Source: Dietzia sp. NCCP-2495 (GTDB lineage: Bacteria; Actinomycetota; Actinomycetes; Mycobacteriales; Mycobacteriaceae). From it: a stretch of DNA of 64,000 nucleotides. The notes below the pieces were generated by a model. That model was given only the letters and a program-made list of their open reading frames with translations, was not told the origin of the DNA and made no database searches. Positions within the stretch are counted from its first letter, which is position 1. Every line of letters begins with the position of its first letter. The position numbers and the translations under genes are program-made. The DNA lies in assembly GCF_026011735.1 (NCBI RefSeq), contig NZ_BRVN01000016.1, positions 1-64,000 of the forward strand, read 5' to 3'. Positions 1 to 8,153 of the stretch are shown one piece after another.

Positions 1-2612
1 GACCGGATACACCGGAGCCCGCCGGCAGCAACTCCACTCCCGCACACGCCCCCGACGCACCGGCGGACCGCGCACCGGAGTCGCCCGTCGCCGACAAGAC
101 TCCCGAGGCTCCGGCGGATCGCTCTCCCGACGCCCCGGAGGCTCCGACGGATCGCTCTCCCGAGGCCCCGGAGTCGGCGAGGGACTCCTCACCTGCCGAT
201 CCGTACTCCTCGACCGAGCTCAACCTCCCTGACAACTCACCTGCACACACCCCTGAATCCCCCACTACCCCAGCGGACAAGACCCCCGACGCCACCGTGG
301 ACCGGAGCCCCGAAACCTCAGCGGAGCGCTCACCCGAAGCGCCGGCGGATCGCTCCCCCGAGGCCCCCATCTCGGACAAGGCACCCGAGACCGCTGCCGA
401 CCGTTCGCCGGAGGCGCCCGTCTCGGACAAGGCACCCGAGACGACTGCAGACCGCTCCCCCGAAACTCCCGTCGCCGACAAGGCGCCTGAGACTCCTGCC
501 GACCGATCCCCCGGTGCCCCCATTGCCGACAAGGCACCCGACACACCTGCGGGCCGCTCACCCGATGCCCCCGTCGCCGACAAGTCACCCGAGACGACTG
601 CGGACCGCTCCCCCGAGGCCCCCGTCGCCGACAAGTCACCCGACACACCTGCGGGCCGCTCACCCGATGCCCCCGTCGCCGACAAGTCACCCGAGACGAC
701 TGCGGACCGCTCCCCCGAGGCCCCCGTCGCCGACAAGTCACCCGACACACCTGTAGACCGTTCGCCGGATGCGCCCATCTCTGACAAATCCACCGCAGGG
801 CCGGTGACGGAGAGGTCTCCTGATGTTGCCGGGGACCGCTCACCGGACGCGCCGATCTCCGATAAGTCGCCCGACATTACGGAGGCGGATAGGTCTTCCG
901 ATACTCCGACGGCCAAGGATTCCGATGACGGTTTGACGGAATCGTCGCCGGTCATCACTCCTGCCTCCACGTCCGCTGTCACCCCGAGTGGGAGTTCACC
1001 CGGACCGGGATCTCCGGCTACAGGGACGCCAGGATCTCATGGGCCGGCATCTCCGATTTCGGGTCCTCCAGTGGCGCATGGAAGCGGGCCGTCCAGTACT
1101 GGGTCGCCGCCTGGTCCGTCGGGTTCGCGCCCACTCGATCGTGTCCCCGAAAGCCCTGACAACCGGCCGCCGTCGGCTACACCCGGGTCAAAGTCAAGTG
1201 GCACACCAAGCGTCGGTACGCCGTCGCGTCCGGGTCCTGTGGCGTCTGTTGATCACGATTCGGTCCCGGGGCCGGTCACCGAGCGTGCCCTGCACGCCCA
1301 TTCCGATCTGCGCACACCCGACGATCATGACCGACCCCAACTCGATCAGCCCCGGGGTGGCATGGGCTCCGATGCGCCTGGGAGCACGGTTCGCAGTGAC
1401 TGTGCCCACCAAGGGGTGGAGGTGCTGCGGGACCGCTACCCCGACCGGCCCTACGGGCGGCTACCCGCGGCGACGGATACCGGTATCCCTGCGCGGCACG
1501 TGTTCGAGTCCGTGGGCGGCCGGCCCGACTACGCCAGTTTCGACGACATCGCCGACGCGCTGCGCCGGGGTGGTCCGGGGTCGTCGTCGGTCATCACTCA
1601 CTCCTGGACCGACAACCGTGGCGGACACACCCTCATCGCCCACAACAACGATGGGCGCCTCGAACTCCACGATCCCGCCACCGGCCGCACCCACGGCTGG
1701 CCACCGGACGGCACCCACGTCAACGAGATTGTCGCCACCCACCTCGACCCCAACGGCCGACCAGTAGCGCCGCTGGGCGACAACCTCCGCCACCTCACAC
1801 CCAACCCCCACATCGGCGATGCCGACGATCCACTCGCCCCGGCGGACGACATCGGCAACGTCGCCGGACGACCCGACAACCTCGACAACTCGAACACCCA
1901 GCATTCCTCCGATGCTGTTCCGGACAGTGAACGGCCCATCCCCGACCGGGCCTCAGACCCCGACGGCTACCGGGCCCGCTTCGACGAACTCAAACAACAC
2001 CAGTTCCCCGACAAACCGGAACTGACCCAGCAGTACCATGACTACCTCGACCGCAAAGATGCCGCCGGCAAACCCATCCGCACCCCCGACGACTATGTCG
2101 AGGCCCGCAACTTCTTCGAACGCCTCCGCCAAGCCGGCCTCGAGTTCGAAGCCGAAATCGCCAAGAAGCTCGACCTCCGCACAAAAGACGGACAAATACC
2201 CGACCCCGAAAACCCACAACAAACCTACATCGATGCCAATGGGCAAGAATGGGAGGTCCGCAAGCGGACGCCATTGGAAGACGGCAGAATACGTGAAGCC
2301 GACTTGCTCGACCCCAACCATGACCGCTACGAGATGAAATCAGGCGGACCCCCTAGGGGGCCCAAGATATTGGAACAGCTACACAAAGATGAAGAATTCC
2401 TAGCGAACGACAGAAAGATTACATGGGTAGTGAAATCGCTACCCCATGATGACATTTTGACCAAAATGGAAGAGTTACATTTTCAGTACAAAATCATGAA
2501 GCAAGAAAAAGAAGAGAATCTGTTTAATCTACTGAATGCCGACGGCCAACCATACGACTTCGCGGCCGGTAGCTTTAAATTAAGCCACCCAGGCTGGGGC
2601 GTACCACCCTAA
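1..2612 (+). CDS. Polymorphic toxin, C-terminal part (Tox-PL-like plus PD-(D/E)XK-like nuclease)
   Basis: The reading frame is open from the first full codon (position 3), so the N-terminus lies outside the window; about 869 residues are visible. First comes a Pro/Ala/Asp-rich linker with 17-residue repeats. About 1399-1770 encodes a papain-like segment: Cys in SDCAHQG, His in GGHTLIAHN, Asp in LHDPATG, the order seen in Tox-PL domains. From about 2150 to the stop lies a second module with READLLDP followed by YEMKSGG, a D...ExK pattern typical of PD-(D/E)XK nucleases. Base composition falls sharply in AT-richer DNA after about 2340, as expected for a swapped toxin tip. The putative immunity gene follows 75 bp downstream. 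Export route and target are inferred; no enzymatic activity is proven by sequence. Confidence is high for a secreted polymorphic toxin and moderate for each domain. Confidence 0.8.
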   Translation, partial: PDTPEPAGSNSTPAHAPDAPADRAPESPVADKTPEAPADRSPDAPEAPTDRSPEAPESARDSSPADPYSSTELNLPDNSPAHTPESPTTPADKTPDATVDRSPETSAERSPEAPADRSPEAPISDKAPETAADRSPEAPVSDKAPETTADRSPETPVADKAPETPADRSPGAPIADKAPDTPAGRSPDAPVADKSPETTADRSPEAPVADKSPDTPAGRSPDAPVADKSPETTADRSPEAPVADKSPDTPVDRSPDAPISDKSTAGPVTERSPDVAGDRSPDAPISDKSPDITEADRSSDTPTAKDSDDGLTESSPVITPASTSAVTPSGSSPGPGSPATGTPGSHGPASPISGPPVAHGSGPSSTGSPPGPSGSRPLDRVPESPDNRPPSATPGSKSSGTPSVGTPSRPGPVASVDHDSVPGPVTERALHAHSDLRTPDDHDRPQLDQPRGGMGSDAPGSTVRSDCAHQGVEVLRDRYPDRPYGRLPAATDTGIPARHVFESVGGRPDYASFDDIADALRRGGPGSSSVITHSWTDNRGGHTLIAHNNDGRLELHDPATGRTHGWPPDGTHVNEIVATHLDPNGRPVAPLGDNLRHLTPNPHIGDADDPLAPADDIGNVAGRPDNLDNSNTQHSSDAVPDSERPIPDRASDPDGYRARFDELKQHQFPDKPELTQQYHDYLDRKDAAGKPIRTPDDYVEARNFFERLRQAGLEFEAEIAKKLDLRTKDGQIPDPENPQQTYIDANGQEWEVRKRTPLEDGRIREADLLDPNHDRYEMKSGGPPRGPKILEQLHKDEEFLANDRKITWVVKSLPHDDILTKMEELHFQYKIMKQEKEENLFNLLNADGQPYDFAAGSFKLSHPGWGVPP
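375..833 (+). repeat. 51-bp coding tandem repeats (9 units)
   Basis: GACAAG recurs exactly every 51 bp at 375, 426, 477, 528, 579, 630, 681, 732 and (as gacaaa) 783. Each unit encodes a 17-residue motif of the type DKxPETTADRSPEAPVA. Units alternate between two flavours (PETTAD and PDTPAG), giving a 102-bp higher-order period that is nearly identical at 579-680 and 681-782. The encoded linker is acidic, proline-rich and presumably extended or disordered. Less regular copies precede and follow this array. Confidence 0.9.
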
Positions 2613-2687
2613 ATCGCCGCCAGCAACATCGTTCAGTAAAATGACTAGCACGCATTGCAACAACAACCAATCGATGAGGATATCGCC

Positions 2688-3194
2688 ATGAGCGGCAAAA
2701 CATTCTTGCGAAAGATCGATAAAGCAACGGCCAAGCCCGAGTTTCAAGAATGGCTCGGGCAGATGGACGCCGAACTCGAGGCATTCTTCCAGGAAGACGC
2801 TCCTGACGGGTTCCCACACTCCGACCCGTACAGTGTCCAGGCAGCCACATTGGTGCATGAACATCTCGTTGACCAGTTTCCAACTTGGGAATCCTACTGG
2901 GATAACGCCGATCTCGCGCAATATCGAGATCGTCTTCTGCGCTACTTTGGCACTGCATGGATTCAACTATTAGAAGGCACATGGAGAAATGTGCCCGCCG
3001 TCGAAGAACGCACTCGCCCATGGGAGATGGGCCCAGCAATAGGTTTTCCGTTCTTCTCACTTTTCACCTTTCCGCACGACGACATTAGACTCGTATTGAA
3101 TCGAAAAGATCCTTCCTCCTTTGCTCGAATCTACAAAAACAAGCTAGGAAAATACGAAAAGTGGGTTGCCGACGGACGGCCTGAAAGAAAATAG
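2688..3194 (+). CDS. Putative immunity protein of the adjacent nuclease toxin
   Basis: A 168-residue, soluble, acidic protein. The ATG at 2688 is chosen because GAGG lies 9 nt upstream and because the second copy downstream starts with the same MSGK. I recognise no named family. Position directly after the toxin stop, the same low-GC composition and the existence of a second homologous copy support an immunity role by the usual toxin-immunity layout. A central block with HLVDQFPTW, DRLLRYFG and GTW is also found, diverged, in the protein encoded at 5558-7093, suggesting a recurring domain. No signal peptide or membrane segment is visible, so it should act in the cytoplasm. Function is inferred from context. 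Confidence 0.65.
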   Translation: MSGKTFLRKIDKATAKPEFQEWLGQMDAELEAFFQEDAPDGFPHSDPYSVQAATLVHEHLVDQFPTWESYWDNADLAQYRDRLLRYFGTAWIQLLEGTWRNVPAVEERTRPWEMGPAIGFPFFSLFTFPHDDIRLVLNRKDPSSFARIYKNKLGKYEKWVADGRPERK

Positions 3195-3270
3195 CACCAC
3201 TGGTGTTTCCAGGTCAAATATCATAGCCGCAAACTTGATGCTTCCCAATGAACGAATACGAGAGTGAATT

Positions 3271-3575
3271 ATGAGCGGCAAAGTGTGGATACGCAAGATC
3301 GCGAAGGCTACGGCCAAGCCCGAGTTTCACGAATAGCTCGGGCAGATGGACACCGAACTTGACAGCTTCTTCCGGGCCGATGTTCCCGAAAAGTTCTCCC
3401 ACTCCGCCCCTTACAGCATCGAAGCATTCACAATAGTAACCGATCATTTACTCGACCAGTTTCCGACATGGAAATCCTATTGGGAAAACCCTGATATCGC
3501 CCAATCCCGAGATAGACTGCTCCGCTACTATGGGACAATCGAAGTGGCACACTTCGAAGGCACATGGATCAAAGT
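3271..3575 (+). pseudogene. Second immunity-gene copy, broken by an amber stop and an IS
   Basis: Homologous to the gene at 2688-3194 from the start codon (MSGKVWIRKIAKATAKPEF) onward. The codon that is TGG (Trp) in the first copy is TAG here, at 3334-3336, in the same reading frame. Downstream the homology continues in frame (LGQMDTELDSFF, DQFPTWKSYW, DRLLRYYG, EGTW) until the inverted repeat of the ISL3-type element at 3576 replaces the 3' end. The frame runs to 3636 only because the IS end happens to be open. A downstream start at 3346 could still give a short fragment. I call this a decayed duplicate, not a functional gene. Confidence 0.85.
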
Positions 3576-3599
3576 GGCTCTTCCGGAATCAGAGTGCAT
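3576..3599. repeat. Left terminal inverted repeat of the ISL3-type element
   Basis: Begins GGCTCTTCCGGAATC and pairs with the right end at 5006-5029. It ends inside the last codons of the transposase, whose stop codon is at 3589-3591. Confidence 0.85.
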
Positions 3600-4901
3600 T
3601 GATCCGATCTTGAAGCCGGCCGGAGTGAATGAGTGACCGCAATATGTAGTGCTTGAAATTGCGGAAGCCCAGTGCGATTCCGCGGAGCTGCTCGAGGCGG
3701 CCGTTGATGGCTTCGACGGGCCCGTTGGAGGCGCCCACGTCGAAGTAGGCGAGGATCTCGCGGTGCCGTTTCCACAGTGAGCGGCCGAGCTGTGCGAGCT
3801 CGGGCAGCTCTTTTGGGACGCCGGTCCGGATCGATTTGAGGAGCTTGTACATCGCGATCTTGCCCTCGCGTCGTCCGGAGGCTTCGTAGGCGGCGATGAG
3901 GCGCTGGTAGACGCCGTAGGTGATTTCCACGGCTACGTGCGCATCGTGTGCGGTGAACGCTTTGAACAGGCGGGCTTTCTGCTTGTCGGTGAGCAGCTCA
4001 GCCCGGGTGTTCAACGTGCGGCGGATGCCGTACAGCGGGTCACCGGTGCGGCCCCGGTGCCCGGTGGTGGCCTGCTGGATCCGCTGGCGGCACACGGTGA
4101 GCTTGTCCGCGGCCAGGTGCACGACGTGGAACGGGTCCATCACCGTCCGCGCCTCGGGAACGGCCTTGGCCGGAGCGGTGTGGTAGCCGGCGAACCCGTC
4201 CATCGTGACAACCTTGACTCGGTCTCGAAACACCTGTTCACGGGCATCGACCACTCGGTGAGTACCTTCGCCCAACGCCCGGGGACCATGTCTAGCAGTC
4301 GCGACGGGCCGGTGCCGTCCACCACCGGAGTCAGGTCCAACAGGACAGTGACGAACGAGCTGCTGCCGTCACCGCGGACATGCTTCCACTTGTGCTCATC
4401 GACCCCGAGGACGCGGACGCCGTCGAAGTGGCCGGGCTGCTCGTAGACCATCGCGTGGGTCTCGGACAGTGCTAGGTCGTTGACCAAGTCCCAGCCCAAC
4501 CCGAGCGCCTTGGCGACCGCGGAGACGCTGGTGCGGTCGATCGCCAGGCGCTGCAAGATCCACCGGTTACAGCGTCGAGTGGTCTTGGCCCGCGGCTCGG
4601 CCAACGCGGGCATGCGTTGCTGGAAGATTCTCGTGCCGCACTCGGTGTTGTCGCAGGTGAAGCGCGGTACCCGCACGTGCAGTCTGGTGGGATGACCGAC
4701 GATCGGTAGATCCGTGACCTTCCGCTGGACGTGGTCCCGCAAACGGCCAGCCATCCCGCAGTCCGCGCAGGTCGAGTCGACTATGACCGGGGCGCAGAAC
4801 AGGTGCGTGAACTCGTCGGCCACGGCGGCGTCGGTGATCGTCACCCCGAGCTCAACGGTGCGACAGATGGTGCCGGCAAGCTGGCTGCCGGTAGCGTTCA
4901 A
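3589..4901 (-). pseudogene. ISL3-family transposase, frameshifted
   Basis: The N-terminal half (4901 down to about 4251) has the family's zinc-finger start (Cys residues in STCADCGMAG and RFTCDNTECG) and a DDE-type core beginning LGVDEHKWK. The C-terminal half (about 4275 down to 3589) continues in another frame with VTMDGFAGYH, MDPFHVVHLA and the conserved tail ending RDILAYFDVGASNGPVEAIN-type sequence. The break is near 4251, after LTEW. Joining the halves needs a one-base change (minus-1 shift), and the joined protein would have the usual length of about 430 residues. ISL3 elements normally use one ORF, so this is more likely a mutation or sequencing error than programmed frameshifting. 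Confidence 0.8.
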
Positions 4902-5005
4902 AGCGGGTCCTGGGGTGTTCGATGCGTGGCGTGAGAACCTGCATCTTCACACGCCCCATGACCCCTACATCTTGTGCCTCACCGCATCACCGGCGAACCC
5001 CAGTT

Positions 5006-5029
5006 ACGCACTCCGGATCCGGAAGGGCC
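5006..5029. repeat. Right terminal inverted repeat of the ISL3-type element
   Basis: Read on the minus strand it begins GGCCCTTCCGGATCC, the mirror of the left end, with a few mismatches. Confidence 0.85.
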
Positions 5030-5557
5030 GGTAAGGCATTATCAGTTCCTTACGGAATTGAAATCCTGATGATCCGGACGGTCGCGTTTCCGCTTGTGAT
5101 GGGGCTGCACGAATTCTAGGACCGTGCTACTCGCGGTTCCCATTGAAGCTGCTGCACACCATCGACCCTGCGCCAGTTCGTTGATCGGTGAGGCGAGCTA
5201 CTCACGTGTGTTCGGGGAGCACGCTTCTGCTCGTCGTCGTCACCCTCCTTTCGAACAGTCGCACCACATACCCGCCACAATCACACCTGACGCCCAGGCA
5301 GGATCCTCCCGCGGACCTGGTGACGGTCGTCGCCGCGTCCGGGACCAGCGGCGACTGTTGATCACAGTTCGGCCCCTGGCCCAACGTCCGAACCCGACCC
5401 GGAAGCTGGCCCAGGCGTCCACCGCACAACCGTCACCACGGCAGTGCCGCCCCAGGTTTCCGACACTCCACGGGGTGACGCCCGGCGCCACCCAGTGGCA
5501 GCCCGCAAGTCGGTACCGTGGCGTCGTCAGGCCACACCTCCAGAAAGGTCACGGTAC
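5030..5557. other. 528 bp without a supported gene
   Basis: Lies between the ISL3-type element and the next gene. Reading frames exist on both strands but show no family resemblance, no convincing ribosome binding site and no codon pattern like the neighbours. No convincing remainder of the interrupted immunity copy was found after the IS. The last 15 bases hold the ribosome binding site of the following gene. Confidence 0.5.
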
Positions 5558-7093
5558 GTGTTCGAATCTTCGCTGCTGGTCGACTCTGTCACCGGGCTCC
5601 TCGAGATGGAGTTGGTGGAAGATCGTGACTACACGGCACATTCACCGCTGCGCTATTCCGCACCGCACCCCGGCCCGCTTCCGGGTGGTCGCCGCATCGT
5701 CGACGTCAACCTCACCGACCTGGGCGATCGCGGCTGGATGCAGTGTCACTACTCCGTGGTCATAGACGTCACCTCGCTGGCAGACCAGATCCCCGAGCAT
5801 GTCGCCTCACCGTGGTTGACCGCCATCGGAGCAGGCGTCCCCGGGAGCTGGGCGCAGCTACTGGAGACCACTCCCTACGATGTCACCGAAACCGCTCCCA
5901 CCACCGCTGGCATCCCCGATTCCGAAGACGCCGAGGGCGATGCCGACGTCCATGTGATCGAACCTCTCGAGGCCGCCTTCGATCCGGACACCATCCCCAG
6001 TACGGCCTCCGAACTTGCCGCCCACGCCCTGACCGGTCCGAACGGCTACCGACTCGACAAGCGGAACTGGCGCACCACGTGTCTTCTCCTCGCCGCTGGC
6101 GGGCGCCGCGATCTGGCCGACCAGGTCATCAGCAGAGTCGCAGACTTCCCCCGCGCCTCCTCGGACACCGCGGACGCGATCGCCGAGTTCGCCCGCTGGC
6201 TCTCCGCCGCCGAGATTCCCCCCGGCCTCACCTGGTCCCCGGCCGACGAACCCGGCGAGCTCACCCTGCCCGCGCCCCCGACCCCCGGCGAGGTCCTCCC
6301 CTCCAGGGCCATCTGGCGTCGCACTCCGCGGCGCAGCACTCCGGAGCCCGTCGAGGTGCAGGAGCTCGACGTCTCCTTCGCGGGCGCATATGACCTCGAC
6401 ATGTGGCTCAGCGCGATGTCCATCCTCGAGCTCGAGTTTGACATCTACGACGTCCCCGGAGCCCCGGGCGACATCCTCGCTCCTGAGCAGGCTCCCTTCG
6501 TCGAGCGCCAGCTGCTCGACACCTTTCCCTCCTGGGGTCACGCCACGAACTATCGTCACCGCGATCTTCTCGACCGCTACCAGCGGCACCTCGGCGAGCT
6601 CATCCGCGCCCGGCACGACGCAACGTGGACAGCCCGCTACGCGGGGGAAGGGGACATCCTCGACCCGATCCTGACCCTCGCCGACGGCCGCACCGTCGAC
6701 CCGACTGAGGTCATCAAGCACGCCCTGACCGTCCGCACGGGGACGACGTACACCGAGCTGCTCGCCGAGCTGGCAGGACCAACCTCCGCCGGATCCGGGG
6801 CACCAGCGACCATCGACTCGGGTGACCGGGCGATCGAGGCTGTCCTCGGGTACATCGACGCGAACTCTCTCGACTACCCGCGCACCGGGCTCGAGGCCAC
6901 CCCGTTCTCCGCGGGCTGGTCGGTGTTCGCTCCGTTCGTCCCGGACCCGAACGACCCCATGTCGTTCCTCGACACCCCGGTCGGCCGGGCGGTGTTCTAC
7001 ATCGGCTTCGACGGGCGCATCGAGAAGTACTCCTCGTCACTGTCCGCCACCGAGTGCGAACGGCTCTTCCTCGAGGGCGGCGGCACCAATTAG
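5558..7093 (+). CDS. Large protein with an immunity-like domain
   Basis: A 511-residue protein of unknown function. The GTG at 5558 is chosen because GAAAGG sits 9 nt upstream; the frame is open further upstream but without family support. The first 300 residues are unrecognised. The middle (about 6390-6650) has LLDTFPSWGHATNYR, DLLDRYQRHLGE and DATW, which align with the core of the putative immunity protein at 2688-3194 (LVDQFPTW, RDRLLRYFG, GTW). The C-terminal 100 residues (GWSVFAPF, TPVGRAVFYIGFDGRIEKY) resemble small immunity-type domains that end in a GW...PV...DG pattern; that similarity is weak. No signal peptide or membrane segment. A multi-domain immunity protein is the likeliest reading, inferred from context and the shared block. 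Confidence 0.6.
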   Translation: MFESSLLVDSVTGLLEMELVEDRDYTAHSPLRYSAPHPGPLPGGRRIVDVNLTDLGDRGWMQCHYSVVIDVTSLADQIPEHVASPWLTAIGAGVPGSWAQLLETTPYDVTETAPTTAGIPDSEDAEGDADVHVIEPLEAAFDPDTIPSTASELAAHALTGPNGYRLDKRNWRTTCLLLAAGGRRDLADQVISRVADFPRASSDTADAIAEFARWLSAAEIPPGLTWSPADEPGELTLPAPPTPGEVLPSRAIWRRTPRRSTPEPVEVQELDVSFAGAYDLDMWLSAMSILELEFDIYDVPGAPGDILAPEQAPFVERQLLDTFPSWGHATNYRHRDLLDRYQRHLGELIRARHDATWTARYAGEGDILDPILTLADGRTVDPTEVIKHALTVRTGTTYTELLAELAGPTSAGSGAPATIDSGDRAIEAVLGYIDANSLDYPRTGLEATPFSAGWSVFAPFVPDPNDPMSFLDTPVGRAVFYIGFDGRIEKYSSSLSATECERLFLEGGGTN

Positions 7094-7105
7094 GACCCAC
7101 ACCCA

Positions 7106-7166
7106 GAATCCGCTACTCCACCTGCGGATTCGCTACCGCTAGATGTACTGACCGGGGACATTGATC
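7106..7166. repeat. Left inverted repeat of the IS481-type transposon
   Basis: Pairs with 9923-9986 over its whole length with only a few mismatches and small gaps. The inner 23 bases (TGTACTGACCGGGGACATTG and onward) are perfect. The outer half holds two direct copies of a motif of the form GAATCCGCTAC / GATTCGCTAC, probable transposase binding sites. Confidence 0.85.
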
Positions 7167-7176
7167 GAGGAAATAG

Positions 7177-7207
7177 TTGACCTTGTCGTAACGGCAATGT
7201 TTACGGT
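7177..7207 (+). promoter_or_regulatory. MerR-type promoter of the protease gene
   Basis: TTGACC (7177-7182), a 19-nt spacer and TACGGT (7202-7207). The overlong spacer contains an inverted repeat TTGTCG-taa-CGGCAA, the arrangement MerR-family activators use. Transcription would begin about at the ATG at 7216, giving a leaderless mRNA, which fits the absence of a ribosome binding site there. The likely regulator is the TipAS-type MerR protein encoded at 8154. Confidence 0.5.
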
Positions 7208-7215
7208 TGCTTGTC

Positions 7216-8124
7216 ATGACCATTTCAATGATTGACAGTGCCTCGGGCATGCGCCGAGTCCTGACTGCGGATGCGAAGGATCGCGACGACCTCATCCGTG
7301 ACATGTGGGCTCCCATGTCGGGGATGTACCACTTCATTCCCGGCGGTGTGGACATGGCCACCGTGCACCAGCAGAACTTTGGCTTCCGTCCAGACTCCGC
7401 GATCGAGCGGGTCCGCGAAGGTTTGGAGTCTCTTGTCGCGGCCGATGCGTGGACCCGCATCGAGAAGGCCCTCGAGGAGGGCGTGGAAGCGTTGGCGTCT
7501 GCCGATCCGGGTGTGACGATCCCCGACGTGAACGTGTTGCTCGTCCTGGGGGATCCGACGAGCCAGCACTTCGTCGACGAGGTGCAAGGGATGTCCGGAT
7601 TTGGCGGGATCAGTGGCTACATAGCCATCACCGTCTGGCCAACCTCGCGCGTCCTCGATCGCCTCGAGGCGATCGCGGTCCACGAACTACACCACAACGT
7701 GCGCTATTCACCCGGCGGGATCGTGTGGGATCCACAGACGGTGATGGTTGGCGAGCACGTTGTGTCTGAAGGGCTCGCGGATGTTTTCGCGTCCGAACTG
7801 TACGGCGACGCCGGCTACACCCACTTCGTGCGCGACGAAACCCGCTCCGACGACCAGGTCCTGGCGAAGGTCGCCAGCGGACTGGGCGTCACCGGAATGG
7901 CAGACTTCGCAGCCTGGGTGCTGGGCGACTCCAGCGCACAACTATTCGGTGCCGAGCCTGTCGGCCTGCCAACCGGGGCTGGCTATGCAGCCGGTGCTCG
8001 GCTTGTCCGCGCATACCTCGACGCCACGGGCACCACGGCCGCCCAAAACGTCAGCACTCCCGCGTCCGAGATCCTGCGCATTGCGCTGCCACGGCTGGGC
8101 CTGACCACAGACGGGGCACACTGA
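7216..8124 (+). CDS. DUF2268-like putative zinc-dependent protease
   Basis: A 302-residue protein with VHELHHNVRYSPGG at about residue 158, an HEXXH zinc motif, followed by SEGLADVFASELYG, the downstream acidic part expected in the DUF2268 family of predicted Zn proteases. No signal peptide or membrane segment, so probably cytoplasmic. The ATG at 7216 is preferred over the TTG at 7207 because it sits where transcription from the MerR-type promoter should start. The next gene, a MerR regulator, begins 29 bp downstream, so both are probably one operon inside the transposon. Substrate unknown. Confidence 0.75.
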   Translation: MTISMIDSASGMRRVLTADAKDRDDLIRDMWAPMSGMYHFIPGGVDMATVHQQNFGFRPDSAIERVREGLESLVAADAWTRIEKALEEGVEALASADPGVTIPDVNVLLVLGDPTSQHFVDEVQGMSGFGGISGYIAITVWPTSRVLDRLEAIAVHELHHNVRYSPGGIVWDPQTVMVGEHVVSEGLADVFASELYGDAGYTHFVRDETRSDDQVLAKVASGLGVTGMADFAAWVLGDSSAQLFGAEPVGLPTGAGYAAGARLVRAYLDATGTTAAQNVSTPASEILRIALPRLGLTTDGAH

Positions 8125-8153
8125 GCAGCAGGTCGAACGACAGGAGCCCGGTG

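Larger units (their letters stand above)
3576..5029 (-). mobile_element. ISL3-family insertion sequence, 1454 bp
   Basis: Bounded by imperfect terminal inverted repeats: the left end begins GGCTCTTCCGGAATCAGAGT and the reverse complement of the right end begins GGCCCTTCCGGATCCGGAGT, matching at most positions over about 24 bp. The single transposase gene is on the minus strand and frameshifted. Length fits the ISL3 family. That family normally duplicates 8 bp on insertion, but the flanks (atcaaagt before 3576, ggtaaggc after 5029) do not match. Either one flank was later deleted or rearranged, or the duplication has decayed. It truncates the second immunity copy. Confidence 0.85.

Noticed and set aside
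375-833. Regular repeats that could suggest a CRISPR array
   Set aside because: Period is 51 bp with no unique spacers; every unit is in frame and codes for one protein motif.
3576-3636. Continuation of the broken immunity copy to 3636 (reads ESECIDPIL)
   Set aside because: These codons lie in the IS inverted repeat and the end of the transposase gene; the open frame is accidental.
4245-4280. Programmed frameshift in the ISL3 transposase
   Set aside because: The family uses a single ORF and no slippery heptamer followed by a structure is visible at the junction.
5124-5765. Plus-strand reading frame after the ISL3-type element
   Set aside because: Overlaps the better supported gene at 5558, composition unlike real genes, no homology recognised.
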